NCBI GenBank assembly: GCA_014338405.1
Contig: JTDE01000210.1
Location: forward strand, 45,137 to 109,136
Direction of reading: 5' to 3'
Source: Paragonimus skrjabini miyazakii
Lineage: Eukaryota > Platyhelminthes > Trematoda > Plagiorchiida > Troglotrematidae
DNA: 64,000 nucleotides
Positions within the stretch are counted from its first letter, which is position 1. The number at the start of each line of letters is the position of its first letter. The notes beneath the pieces were generated by a model, which saw only the letters and a program-made list of their open reading frames with translations, was not told where the DNA came from and made no database searches. The position numbers and the translations under genes are program-made. This document shows, one piece after another, positions 10,820 through 20,489 of the stretch.

Positions 10820-11394
10820 CTGTCAGACATCAGTTCTGGTTATTCTATTTTTGATCTCAAGTGTATGAAGACAGTGAAACTTTTGTTTGCATTGTTGGTT
10901 GAATCGTCGGCTGTTGGAACTCTCGGACTGATATTGCAGTGTTCAAAGGCTTTCACTGGTATGCTTATTAGGCCAATTCTTCCTGACGCCCATTTGTATG
11001 ATTTCATTTGGTCACTGTGATCTTGTTCGGAACACATTAACTAGAAAAAAAGAATACCCACTCCTGTGGAAAATTCCACAATGGTTATTCCAACTATATC
11101 AATCTTGAAACATGATGATTGAACACCGAGCGTGTGCAGTCGATGGTATCACTTTGGACAAGTGGCTGCTGAAAAAAAGATGCACGACATAGGGACCGGA
11201 AGACCTCCCCCACCAATTTATTGATTCGAAGTGATTTTTGAAACTTGATCTTAGAGATTAAAACCTACAGAATCCTGCTGACAGGCTTATTTGAAACTTC
11301 GGTACAAGATTTCACAGGATTTAACTAATTGAAAAGTTCGGTTATTATGATGTCTATTTACCTAGTTGTAATACTATTGACGTACATCTTGAAC

Positions 11395-12345
11395 TCTGCA
11401 GGATCTTTTCCTGACATATCATCAGTTCACATTTTATAAACGTTATCTTGACAATATTTTTTGCGTCGTCAATGGGGATTCTGACATAAGCAGGGTTATG
11501 ACACTCTTTAACTCAGCCAATAACAGTATTAAATCCACCAAGGAGTCAGACAGCAACGGCCAAATGAGGTTTTATGGATGTTGGCATAGTGAGAAGAGAA
11601 GGTGGTTCAATCCAAAGAACAATGTACAGGAAACAGATTCTGAGTGGTCAGTACATCCAATTTGGCAGTTTCTTTTCTCTAAATCAAAGGCGAAGCCTCA
11701 TGTAGGTGAGGCGTTAAGGATCTGCGACCTTGATACGTTACGAGTTGAGGTAGATTTCCCACAAGAGGTGTTCGTGTAGAATGGCTACCCAGTGTGTTAT
11801 ATTCAGGAGGCGATGTAGGTGGTAAGGTTGAAGTCCGTCACCTACTATGAAAAAAGGAATTTGCGTTTATTAGTCCTTCTTCCAAGAGAAGTTGCCACAA
11901 GAAAGCTCAAAAAATCAATCGAAACAACCTACCCCGCAGCCCAGTTGTGCGTAAGTTTCTATTCAGTACCCGTTATGATGTCACAACTCAAAGACGAACC
12001 TCCGTGTTCTAAAATCAGCTGTTGTGTGTAACATATTATTTGCTCTTGTCGGGTATTGTATATTGGTCGTACCACAAGGCGATTGTTTGACTGGGTGAAC
12101 ATTACCCTGCATGGCGGAACAGCGGTGTGACTAAAACGATTTCAAGCGCGACCGTTGCTCATTAGACTAACTCTGGCCATTCTGTCACAAAGAAAGCTGC
12201 TCAGATTGTTTACAGAGTGCCGATAAGTCGGTCAGAAGTGATGAGATTCCGAATGCTGATCGTTGCCGGTGCCAGTTGCACAATTCTAGCCTCTACGCTC
12301 GGAAGAATTTCGTGCGGATACTTAAGCCCCCCTGGCCTACAGTCA
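11395..12345 (+). pseudogene. Penelope-like element: RT palm end and GIY-YIG endonuclease (PLE-1)
   Basis: From 11430, YKRYLDNIFCVVNG matches the Penelope RT catalytic box (Y.DDIF) with the second Asp changed to Asn. Then FNSANNSIKSTKESDSNGQM and a degraded thumb to 11779 follow. From 11819 come YYEKRNLRLLVL, EVATRKLKKSIETTYPAAQL and QLKDEPP, then (in frame after a TAA at 12029) ICSCRVLYIGRTTRRLFDW, the GIY-YIG endonuclease core with its 'YIGRT' intact, NSGHSVTKKAAQIVYRV and, in another frame, LYARKNFVRILKPPWP, the usual C-terminus. The partner Glu helix (normally EAxxI) reads AGASCTI, so the nuclease is dead. The N-terminal RT is not recognisable before 11395. It lies inside the composite gypsy zone on the same strand. 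Confidence 0.75.
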
Positions 12346-12839
12346 ACCAAGTCCATGATTTGGAAGAGTGACTGTTTAAGGGATAACAAACACAATCTTT
12401 ATTGACTGCTCTTCTGATTCACCGTAGTTACTGTTTTTCATATTTTTTGTGTTGTAGTTAGCCTGGTGATCAAACACAGAAGCAAGTCTTGTTCGCTACT
12501 TTGTCGTTCTCATGACTTCGCTGGGTATTTCCGAACGAAATGTATGTTTCTTCTGAAAATTTGCAGAATATCATAGAAAAAATTGTTGCAAAAAGTCGTC
12601 TAATAAAACAAGATCTTTACTGTCCAACTAGCTCGTTCCACACCAAGCGCGCGCTTACGTTTGTGAGGCAGAATTCCAGTCCACAACACAGCGTCGGTTT
12701 CCACGTCCTTGTCATATACACTTCTCCATGGTTTACTTGTGTGGCTGACGTCATCGGTTGTAGTGTTTTGCCTCCTGTTCCTCGTCTGTTCGTCCGACTT
12801 CGCTGAGCGATTGCCAGTCCGGTCGCCCGTGTTATCCGC

Positions 12840-13765
12840 AATCTACTCGCTGTGTGCTTTTGGGTTACTTATGCTACCACATTGCGATCTTTCGTTGTGT
12901 TGGAATACTCGTGCCTCCGATTTGGCAATCCACCACACAGTCACTGCTAAACTTGAAGGTGTTGCAGTTTACTTCTATGATGTTTGTGTGCATGCTTCTA
13001 CCAAAATTATTCAGGATGATAGACTGACTGCCTTACGCAAAAAAACGTTCTGATTACAATATTGCTATTAATTCTAACAAGTGCTTATTTTTGTGAACAG
13101 TGTCTCATGTCGAATGTTTTGCTGATGACCCCGGGTTTGACCTGTTCCTGAGCAATTAATGTCTCTGTTTAATGTCCCTACTCCAAGTATTCTTGAGGAG
13201 TTGCGTTCATCCAAAAGTTCGATTCAATATTACATGTTTTGATTCGAATTACGTGATCATTTTCTCAGACAGATTTCTGTAGACTGATGCTCATGGGATT
13301 ATACTGCGTTATTTGTCAAACTTTCTGGCCACGAATATTGTTCTATGATCATTTTCTTTGAAGCTTCCGTCTATTGTTGTTGACTGCGTGTCTCCTACAG
13401 GTATTGATACTGAGCTTGAGCAAGCTGGACATCCAAGTTTGTGTATTTCGAGACTACTTTGTTCAGCAGAGAGTGTATGTGCTCAAACTCATACAGAAGT
13501 GCTAGTTGTACATTCAGCTACGACTCTGTTCGCTCAACATTTTACAACAGCATTTGACAAACAGGCATTAAAGTTTATTTATCACTGCAATGACTCTCCA
13601 GCTAAATCCTCAGCAGCCATGATTTTATGATGCAGCATAGCCTATTTTGATGACATCCATTGTCGTTTGTCCAAATGCCTACAAACTGCTGGCCAGTTCT
13701 GCGGATACATCTCTTGTGCAGAGATTGAACATTCTGACTGGTTTTTAGTTCTAGCGATAGTAGTG
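12840..13765 (+). pseudogene. Gypsy-2 pol fragment: RT palm, tether, RNase H
   Basis: Frame 1 from 12850 gives a degraded 'FGL...LPF' box and then LEGVAVYFYDVCVHASTKI, the RT catalytic box with YQDD turned into YFYD, followed after a frame change by SDYNIAINSNKCLFL. At 13160 PTPSILEELRSSKSSIQYY matches the tether. At 13377 VDCVSPTGIDTELEQAGHPS is RNase H, ending in ALKFIYHCNDSPAKSSAAM. SADTSLVQRLN near 13700 marks the start of the next linker. Catalytic residues are mutated in both RT (first Asp of the box) and RNase H (TDAS reads VDCVS). Much closer to Gypsy-1 in domain plan than to any other element here, but a separate, older copy. Confidence 0.75.
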
Positions 13766-13769
13766 TAGT

Positions 13770-14800
13770 GAGGAGTAGCGATCATGCTATACTACTCACA
13801 CCACTGTTACTCAGTAGTGGGGGCCAGAACATAAATTTTGAAATTGAAGTAGCCGATGGAAAAAAAACAAGAAAAAACGGAGTGCAGCATCGTATGAAAT
13901 GGTTCTTGGTACGTGGAGGGATGTAAAGAAACTGCGGCAACCGTGACGTTCTGGACCCATAACCGTACGCAGATGAGTGTTTTTGTTTGTTGTCTTGTTG
14001 GAATGCATAAACCATGTGTCGCTTTCCTGAATAAATAACCCTTGTGCCATCAGCGTTCTTGGCTCACAACACTAGTGTTAGTGCCGAGCGTGAATGGACT
14101 TGTCAACCGATACTAAATCTTCCCGCAAAGGCCATAGATACACTGGATCCTGAGTAATTGCGACCCAAGTTCAGTAGGTATCTGGTAAATGGTCACTTCG
14201 TTAGACAGCCGACTCCAGTCCAGAAAAGGAAGTGTTCATGGAGACGAGCTGTGTTGACTGGGATTGAACTGAATAGAATAACAACAAAGTGTATAGGAGT
14301 TGCAAACCACAATAATGCATGACAAAGCAGAATGTATATCATTGAATTGCATTTATCAGTTACTCAGAAAGTTGGGATAGTAAGACACTTGTGAAACGAA
14401 GAGAGAGACAAAACATATTAGTCATATTCATCGAATGAATTTTATGTTTGTAAGAGGTCAAAGTAAGAGAACATTAATAAGAAAAAGGAATGACCAACAA
14501 ACCTGTTTAATGGCCACAAATGAAAACTTGGAGTACATTAGCGGCAAGAACATGTAATCAGTTTTATGCATAAAACGAAAACAAATGATTCCAGTGATTC
14601 TCCACATTCTTCCACATACGGACTTATCGACCACTCGGTTTTGTAGCCAATAAAGAAGACTCAGAAATATTGTAATACTCGCAATTAGAGTCAGCAGTGT
14701 CCAAAAGAAAACCGGTCATTTCAGAACTAACGGCTTTGAGATAGATCACCCGTACTCTAGCACTGGGTGCTAATTACAAGAGTGGTCCGAGTGGAGTGTA
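13770..14800. other. No gene recognised
   Basis: Short minus-strand frames (13782-14050) have low-complexity Phe/Ser content and no motif. Nothing else is seen on either strand. Confidence 0.4.
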
Positions 14801-14808
14801 TCAAGACT

Positions 14809-15060
14809 GAAGGTAAAAAGCGACCCTGTTTTTCCAAAGCGCCGAACAACACTTTATAGTCTGAAAGAACGTGTACACAATGCTCTCAACATGTTGAAGG
14901 AAGATGGTGTAATCGCGCAAGCCATGCCAGTTGTTGTTGTTATGAAAGATGATAAATCACCTAGGATACTTGGCGAGTATAGATTAACGTTGAATTCCAG
15001 CATTAAAAGTACACTGTCAACTGGATTAATCTTTATCATCGGAGGAAATTGGTTGATTGC
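14809..15060 (+). pseudogene. Gypsy-3 RT N-terminal fragment
   Basis: The + strand reads VKSDPVFPKRRTTLYSLKER, VHNALNMLKEDGVIAQAMPV, then VMKDDKSPRILGEYRLTLNS. This is the RT finger block of gypsy ('K.RP.PY.L...V..EL..L...GVI.PV' then 'V.K.DG..R.C.DYR.TLN'), with the conserved Cys/Gly of R.CGDYR read as LGEYR. The fragment is open for about 80 codons and then lost. Being an RT N-terminus placed after the RNase H of Gypsy-2, it must come from a different insertion. Confidence 0.65.
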
Positions 15061-15656
15061 CTAATGGACAATCGGTTAAGAGAACGTATATCAGTTTAAT
15101 TATAAAATCACGGTGACACTGATTAAATGTGTTGTTCCTGTGTTGGATTCCCGATCAATTCAAAGTTTCGATAGAATGATAAACGTCTGCTAGCAAATCA
15201 GAACAGCATTAAAAATGCGGGCACTAGTGTCACTCAATTATAAAAGAAACTAATAGGTCGGCAGATTTCCTCCAACACAGGGCTTATTGAAATCTGAAAA
15301 ATGAATTTCATTTTTGATCACGGATACATTTTAATGTTAAATCTCGTAACATGAATTGTTTACATAGGTCTAGCTTGTTCATCTATTCAAGCATCGTACT
15401 GGCTGAAGTTATATCACGTAGCAACTTATCCAGACTGCCAAGCATTCCACACAAAATCTTTGCACCACTTTCTCCCCTACCGTGAACACTACAGTCTACA
15501 TATCATGAACTCTCTGTATTCTAATCACACGAGGAGACTGTCTACTCTTATATGCAATAGCTCTCTTGAAGCTACTGTAGTGGAGCAAAACAGTATGTGA
15601 ACTCAGGTGTGAATATGAGGTCAAAATATAATGAAAAGGAAAACAAATAACTCACA

Positions 15657-15850
15657 NNNNNNNNNNNNNNNNNNNNNNNNNNNNNNNNNNNNNNNNNNNN
15701 NNNNNNNNNNNNNNNNNNNNNNNNNNNNNNNNNNNNNNNNNNNNNNNNNNNNNNNNNNNNNNNNNNNNNNNNNNNNNNNNNNNNNNNNNNNNNNNNNNNN
15801 NNNNNNNNNNNNNNNNNNNNNNNNNNNNNNNNNNNNNNNNNNNNNNNNNN
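15657..15850. other. Assembly gap of 194 N
   Basis: Undetermined bases. The first base after the gap is inside a SINE copy and inside its hammerhead core, so the gap probably hides the rest of that repeat. Confidence 0.99.
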
Positions 15851-15885
15851 CGAGCTCTAATGAGAGCGAAACTCGAGTCTAGTGC
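15851..15885 (+). ncRNA. Hammerhead ribozyme, 3' three quarters (copy A)
   Basis: Visible parts: CGA (end of the catalytic CUGANGA strand), helix II GCTCT / AGAGC with an AATG loop, GAAA, helix III ACTC/GAGT, cleavage site GTC at 15877-15879, and helix I 3' strand TAGTGC. Every visible core base is intact. The first four core bases and the 5' strand of helix I are in the gap. Confidence 0.65.
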
Positions 15886-15972
15886 TTCTTTTCGAAAGGG
15901 GCCGACTGGAAAGTCTATGGGGATGCGACAGCTGCGATCAATTGTGGGTGATGTTCAACTTGAAAATTAACC
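15851..15972 (+). repeat. Hammerhead-bearing SINE, copy A (5' part lost in the gap)
   Basis: The segment matches, in reverse complement, 20251-20375 and 55635-55739: GAGCTCTAATGAGAGCGAAA, then CTTTTCGAAAGGGGCCGACT, GGAAAGTCTATGGG and GATCAATTGTGGGTGATGTT. It shares with copy B the tail TGTTCAACTTGAAAA, which marks the 3' end of the repeat. Confidence 0.8.
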
Positions 15973-16865
15973 AAATCCCCGACTACTCATCAGTAATAAA
16001 GAGTGTGCCTTATTGGACGCCTGTTCGCTACACAATGACCACACAAATGTGAGCAGGCTGACGATCACCTGTCTAGTCAGGATGGTCACGTGACCCAGTC
16101 CAGTTAGACATAGGCAAGCGCAAGGTCATGGCCACGCAAGGGTGCCATGACTAATGAATCATGCAAATAGACACGTCACACAGACACGCAAACGTGGTCT
16201 GCATGCACTTACTGAACAGGAAACAATATACACCAGCGATGGTTTATTGTGGAAAAACTTCTTTTTTTGTACAGCTTGTTTTAGACCACGTTTTACCTCC
16301 TCGTAGCCATCACATTTGCTAGAATTTACTCACTTCTTATTCCGTATATTGTTCTTCGGTCTTCTATAGGAAGTTCTCTAACCTAAAAGAATCCACAAAA
16401 TTTCCGGTTCATCCCAAAGATACTGGACGCGTATACCCTAATTGAAAGCATCCAAGACATCTGCTGACAAAATCCAGAGTGACAACAACCATCCTCTATT
16501 CCCAAACCCATCACAACTTTTACATAACTCGGCGGCCCACTCATTCGCTTCCATAAGATCACAAGTAAGCGCACAATTCTTTTATGAACCCGCTCCTTGC
16601 CAGGATATTATTTAATATTGAATCTATTTCACGTAACCTCATCAAACGAGTATATCGCTGTAAAGTTTTTGTTAATATATTTGAATATAGTTAAATTCAC
16701 GTCTTTCCGCTTCCCTTTTAAATTCTGTTATTACAGCTGAGTAATAGAGTAGTTGCTAAATCTGTCCCCGATTTTACGACCAAACTGGGGTTTATTGTTT
16801 TTCTATACGACAAGTAAGCAACCTGTACCGACTAAAATAAATGATATTTTTGATAGTCGCATTCA
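15973..16865. other. No gene recognised
   Basis: No protein motif on either strand; the 63-codon minus frame at 16383 is unremarkable. Confidence 0.4.
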
Positions 16866-16869
16866 CTTG

Positions 16870-17060
16870 TACATTTTTGATGATCTTGGCTGTTTACCTA
16901 CTTTTGTTTTAGTCCTGGGGCTACGATCACAACTCGCTCCGTGCTTCGCTAGCTTGACCTGTTTTCTCTGTACACTACTTTCCAGGGTCGATACAAGTAC
17001 ACGAGGGTCAACGCGCTGAGTCCTTGTTTTCAATTGTCGATCGGTTTTCGATAGTGACTA
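16870..17060 (+). repeat. LTR-like repeat, copy 2
   Basis: Same-orientation partner of 9375-9600 (see that entry). If both are the LTRs of one gypsy copy, the 7.3 kb between them contains gag, a Penelope insertion and the Gypsy-2 RT/RNase H in the right order. It could also be an independent solo LTR. Confidence 0.5.
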
Positions 17061-17239
17061 CAGACTGGGTATTAATCTGTTAGCCCAGTTCCAACAACCC
17101 CCTTCAACCAATGGTGTATTTCTACTAATGACGATAACCATGATTCAGTTGATAAGAGCAAAAGAATGAACAATACCCGGATGGTGCAAATTATCATTTT
17201 GCTTTAAATCATTGACAAAGCTGAAGGCAAACGTCTGGA

Positions 17240-17600
17240 TTTAAAGCTTGAGTGACGCGCAGTCAACAGACCAAATAGTGCTCATAACTCAATAACCACA
17301 TAAAATTTATCAAAGTTTATAAGACATCAACAAAGTAAACAAGCGCAATACCAAACTTCATTCAAAGTTGTCAGACTCGCCCAACAACAATTTCACAATT
17401 GTCAATAACGGGCAGACTAACAATGAATAAACTTGTGTCCTAGAAAAATGGTCTTGGTAATTGGCGGGTAAGTGTAACGAACGATGAAAACACACAAGTG
17501 CATATAATTGAAACTGACGACTGCCACAACGAAGCATTAAAACAAAAAACAGTTATACAGATAATGTGAGTCTGGAATGTATAAAGAAACATGCTCTCAC
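17240..17600 (+). repeat. Dispersed repeat, copy 1 (partner at 18490-18800)
   Basis: CCTAGAAAAATGGTCTTGG, GGCGGGTAAGTGTAACG and CACAAGTGCATATAATTG align with ACTAGAAAACTGGGCTCACT, GGCAGGTGAGTGTAACGG and CAAACGTATACAGTTCAAG at 18645-18725, with further weak similarity upstream. No coding capacity; family unknown. Confidence 0.45.
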
Positions 17601-18489
17601 CTATCAACAATTCACAGTTGAATAGACACCCATGATTAACTAAGACCCGTTTGAGTACTTACGAATAATACAACTAGTCAGTTTGCCATGATTTGCAAAA
17701 CAGTTTAATGATTTTGACTTTGAATCCTACACCCACGTTGTAGTAAACCAAATCGTGTGCATCCTAACTAACGTAGATGTGGGCGTCAAGATGATACACC
17801 CACGCTAACGCTTTCAGAAACAAAGCCGTATGAAATATTTTTACATATCCGCCCTGTGGTTCATCGTATGAACCAAACAAACAGTGATAAAAACAGAAGC
17901 AACTAACTACAGCTTTTTGATTTAGTAAGGGTATTGACGTCATCATTCAAAAAGTTAACGGGAGCACAGGTAGTTGACAATAGCCAGTCTTGTTGATCAA
18001 AATGAAGAGAGGTTGGTGACATTTCACTTTTGGGAGAGTAAACCAATAAATAATTTTCTCAATGTCCACGATCAACCTTCTGTTTCTTTTTCCACTTAGA
18101 TCCCAGTGAACTCTTACGATTAAACGATAACGTGGGGAATATTGCAACCCACCTGGAGTTTGTGGGGTTATGCTAGTGACGGTTGTATTTCACATCAGAT
18201 GGGATTTCGATTAATAACTTCAGACATCTCACTAGCTACAGGTGTTTTGACAAAACAATCTGCATTCTGTTATCTACTGACTTTTTTGTTCTGTTGCATC
18301 TTTGCTAAACTAAGCATTCTTAAAACGAAATGAACGAGGAGATGTGAAGTGAAGAATGCCGGCAGAAGTCTGGCCACAATTTTGGTGATAGCAAGTCGGA
18401 GATGAACGTTGCGTCCTCTAAAATCTGCACCGACACATTCGGGTTTAATACTTGAGCAACAGGCAAGTGATTGGTCGAACGTTGTAAAC

Positions 18490-18800
18490 AAATTAGAAAT
18501 CGAATAAAACTGGTTAAAGTTTATGAGGCACTAGAAATGAAAATAAGACAGCTGTCAAGTTTCACTAAACGGTGGAAGACTTTGTTCATCAGAAGATTCA
18601 CAGCTGGTCCTCATAGGTAGACTAATCACAAGAAAAATGTATGCACTAGAAAACTGGGCTCACTAAGTGGCAGGTGAGTGTAACGGTCAATGGAACCATA
18701 TAACAAACGTATACAGTTCAAGCTGGGGGTAGTTTAGCATCAACGTGAACCGCTGATTTCTATTATGTTTATGATGGTGATAATGTAAATGGAATGGGTG
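18490..18800 (+). repeat. Dispersed repeat, copy 2 (partner at 17240-17600)
   Basis: See the partner entry; same orientation, about 1.2 kb apart, roughly two thirds identical by eye. Confidence 0.45.
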
Positions 18801-19231
18801 TGGTATGAGCTGGAAATATATGTGGTGAAGAAATAACCAGTCAACTTTACATCACAAAAACAAACAGTAAACTACAACAACGGTTTTCGTCTAATATATT
18901 CAGCAACAGTAATTTCGCAAGTGCTAGAACCACGACGGCATGTACACTACACATGTACAGCATGCACTACATGCAAATATATATACACAATATGTAATGT
19001 ATAAATATGGTATATTATGAACTTAATCAACAATATCATCACCATCAATATGAGTATAACTGCCGTGAGCATTTTGCAGTAATAGTGGCTGTGAGTTTCG
19101 TCAGTTGTTCTTGCCATTGCAGTTGGTGCGTAACTTAGCTATCTTGAGAATAGTCGAAAGTCGAGCAAACGGTGATTACTTGGCCTGGTACAAATGTATG
19201 CAACCAACTGGTGTTACTTATGAACGAATCC

Positions 19232-19449
19232 AATGATTCATCGAAACAGAGAGAAGTCGCATGTTACGAAATTTCGACATTCCTCTTAATCTTCACAACT
19301 GCTTACTTGGAACAATCAATTAAACCATTCAACTTTGATGTGAATGACGTACGATTGAACAGATAAAATATCAGGAGTGAGGCGTTCACTACCAAGCAAC
19401 AGTTATAGTCTGTCATTTAGTTTTGAATGCACAGAACTGGTCTTTGATT
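19232..19449 (+). repeat. Inverted duplication, arm 1 (uninterrupted)
   Basis: Arm 1 runs from AATGATTCATCGAAACAGAG through ATGTTACGAAATTTCGACAT, ACTGCTTACTTGGAACAATC, GTGAATGACGTACGATTGAA and AGGAGTGAGGCGTTCACTAC to CACAGAACTGGTCT. The reverse complement of 20122-20482 gives the same series. About 90 % identical by eye outside the insertion. Open frames here are not conserved between arms, so it is probably non-coding repeat. Confidence 0.75.
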
Positions 19450-20250
19450 GCCAAACTATGGAAATGGTTGCACGGACTTGTTGGAAATACCAACGAGACA
19501 TCTGGGAGAGATGAGTTACGGGGAAGAAGTTTCACAGTACAGACACTGGTTTTACGAACTCAGAATATTCAAACATAATGAGATAGAACATGTTCATGTT
19601 TGGAAAGTTGCAGAATTTTACTAAGATCCATAACAAACCGGAACATGTCAAACCGGTTGTCTACACTGCCCCTAAAAAGATGATTTCATACAGTAACCAT
19701 TTCGAGAAAATCATTTGGTCAGCACAGTTCGCCATAAGCATCAACTCGCCTTGTCTCGAACTTATCCTTCAGCCATAACTTGCCCATTACGATCAATTCG
19801 GGAAGTAAGTCTGAGTAAAACTAAACGTTGTCTATCTGACCATTCCGCTTCCCATATTGTCTATCAGCTTATTTTCAGGTGCAATGACATTTACATTCGT
19901 GTCCTCGTCAGCGAATATCGCAACATATCGCTGACTGACTGGTCAATTCTGTGAAGCAAAACATCAGCATGGTCGAAGACAAACAACGTAATCTATAATC
20001 CTCGATTGTCAAACACATTCGAATGCATGGCCACATAGTGATCCCGATCAAGTGCATCACTATATTGGCACATAACTCAAACCCGAAACTTGTGACTATC
20101 AATGAAGCCATATTGATGAAACATCAGAGACCAGTTCTGTGCGTTCAAGACTGAATGAAAGACTATAACTGTTGCTTGATAGTGAACGCCTCACTCCTGG
20201 CATTTTATCCGTTCAATCGTACGTTATTCACATCAAATTTGAATAGTTTA

Positions 20251-20388
20251 TTTCAATTTGAACGTCACCCACAATTGATCGTAGCTATCACATTCCAATA
20301 GACTTTCCAGTCGGCCCCTTTCGAAAAGAAGCACTAGACTCTAGTTTCGCTCTCATTAGAGCTCGTCGGTAGTGCATATCCCCGCCAA
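20251..20388 (-). repeat. Hammerhead-bearing SINE, copy B, with an empty site in the window
   Basis: Read on the minus strand: TGGCGGGGATATGCACTACC, the hammerhead, CTTTTCGAAAGGGGCCGACT, GGAAAGTCTATTGG, CAATTGTGGGTGACGTTCAA and TTGAAA. Comparing arm 1 (empty) with arm 2 (filled) fixes the ends and the TTTA target duplication. The copy begins just downstream of the tRNA-like promoter seen in copy C, so it is 5'-truncated or is a short subfamily of about 138 bases. Confidence 0.8.
20331..20375 (-). ncRNA. Hammerhead ribozyme (copy B), one core base mutated
   Basis: Minus strand: helix I GCACTA; core CCGACGA (canonical CUGANGA with U changed to C); helix II GCTCT, loop AATG, AGAGC; GAAA; helix III ACT, loop AG, AGT; cleavage C of GTC at 20337; helix I TAGTGC, six perfect pairs. 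The fold is complete, but the U to C change at an invariant position should cripple it. Confidence 0.7.
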
Positions 20389-20489
20389 TTTAATTGATTG
20401 TTCTAAGTAAGCAGTTGTGGTGATTAAGAGGAATGTCAAAATTTCGTAACATGCGACTTCTCTCTGTTTCGATGAATCACTGAATTACG

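Larger units (their letters stand above)
20122..20482 (-). repeat. Inverted duplication, arm 2 (interrupted by a SINE)
   Basis: Reverse-complement partner of 19232-19449. It is about 143 bases longer, and the extra bases are exactly the SINE at 20251-20388 plus a 4-base direct repeat (TTTA at 20247-20250 and 20389-20392). The arms are about 670 bases apart and could form a long hairpin in RNA. Confidence 0.75.

Noticed and set aside
12617..12841. Minus frame overlapping the Gypsy-2 start
   Set aside because: Shadow frame without motif; the + strand carries the RT traces downstream.
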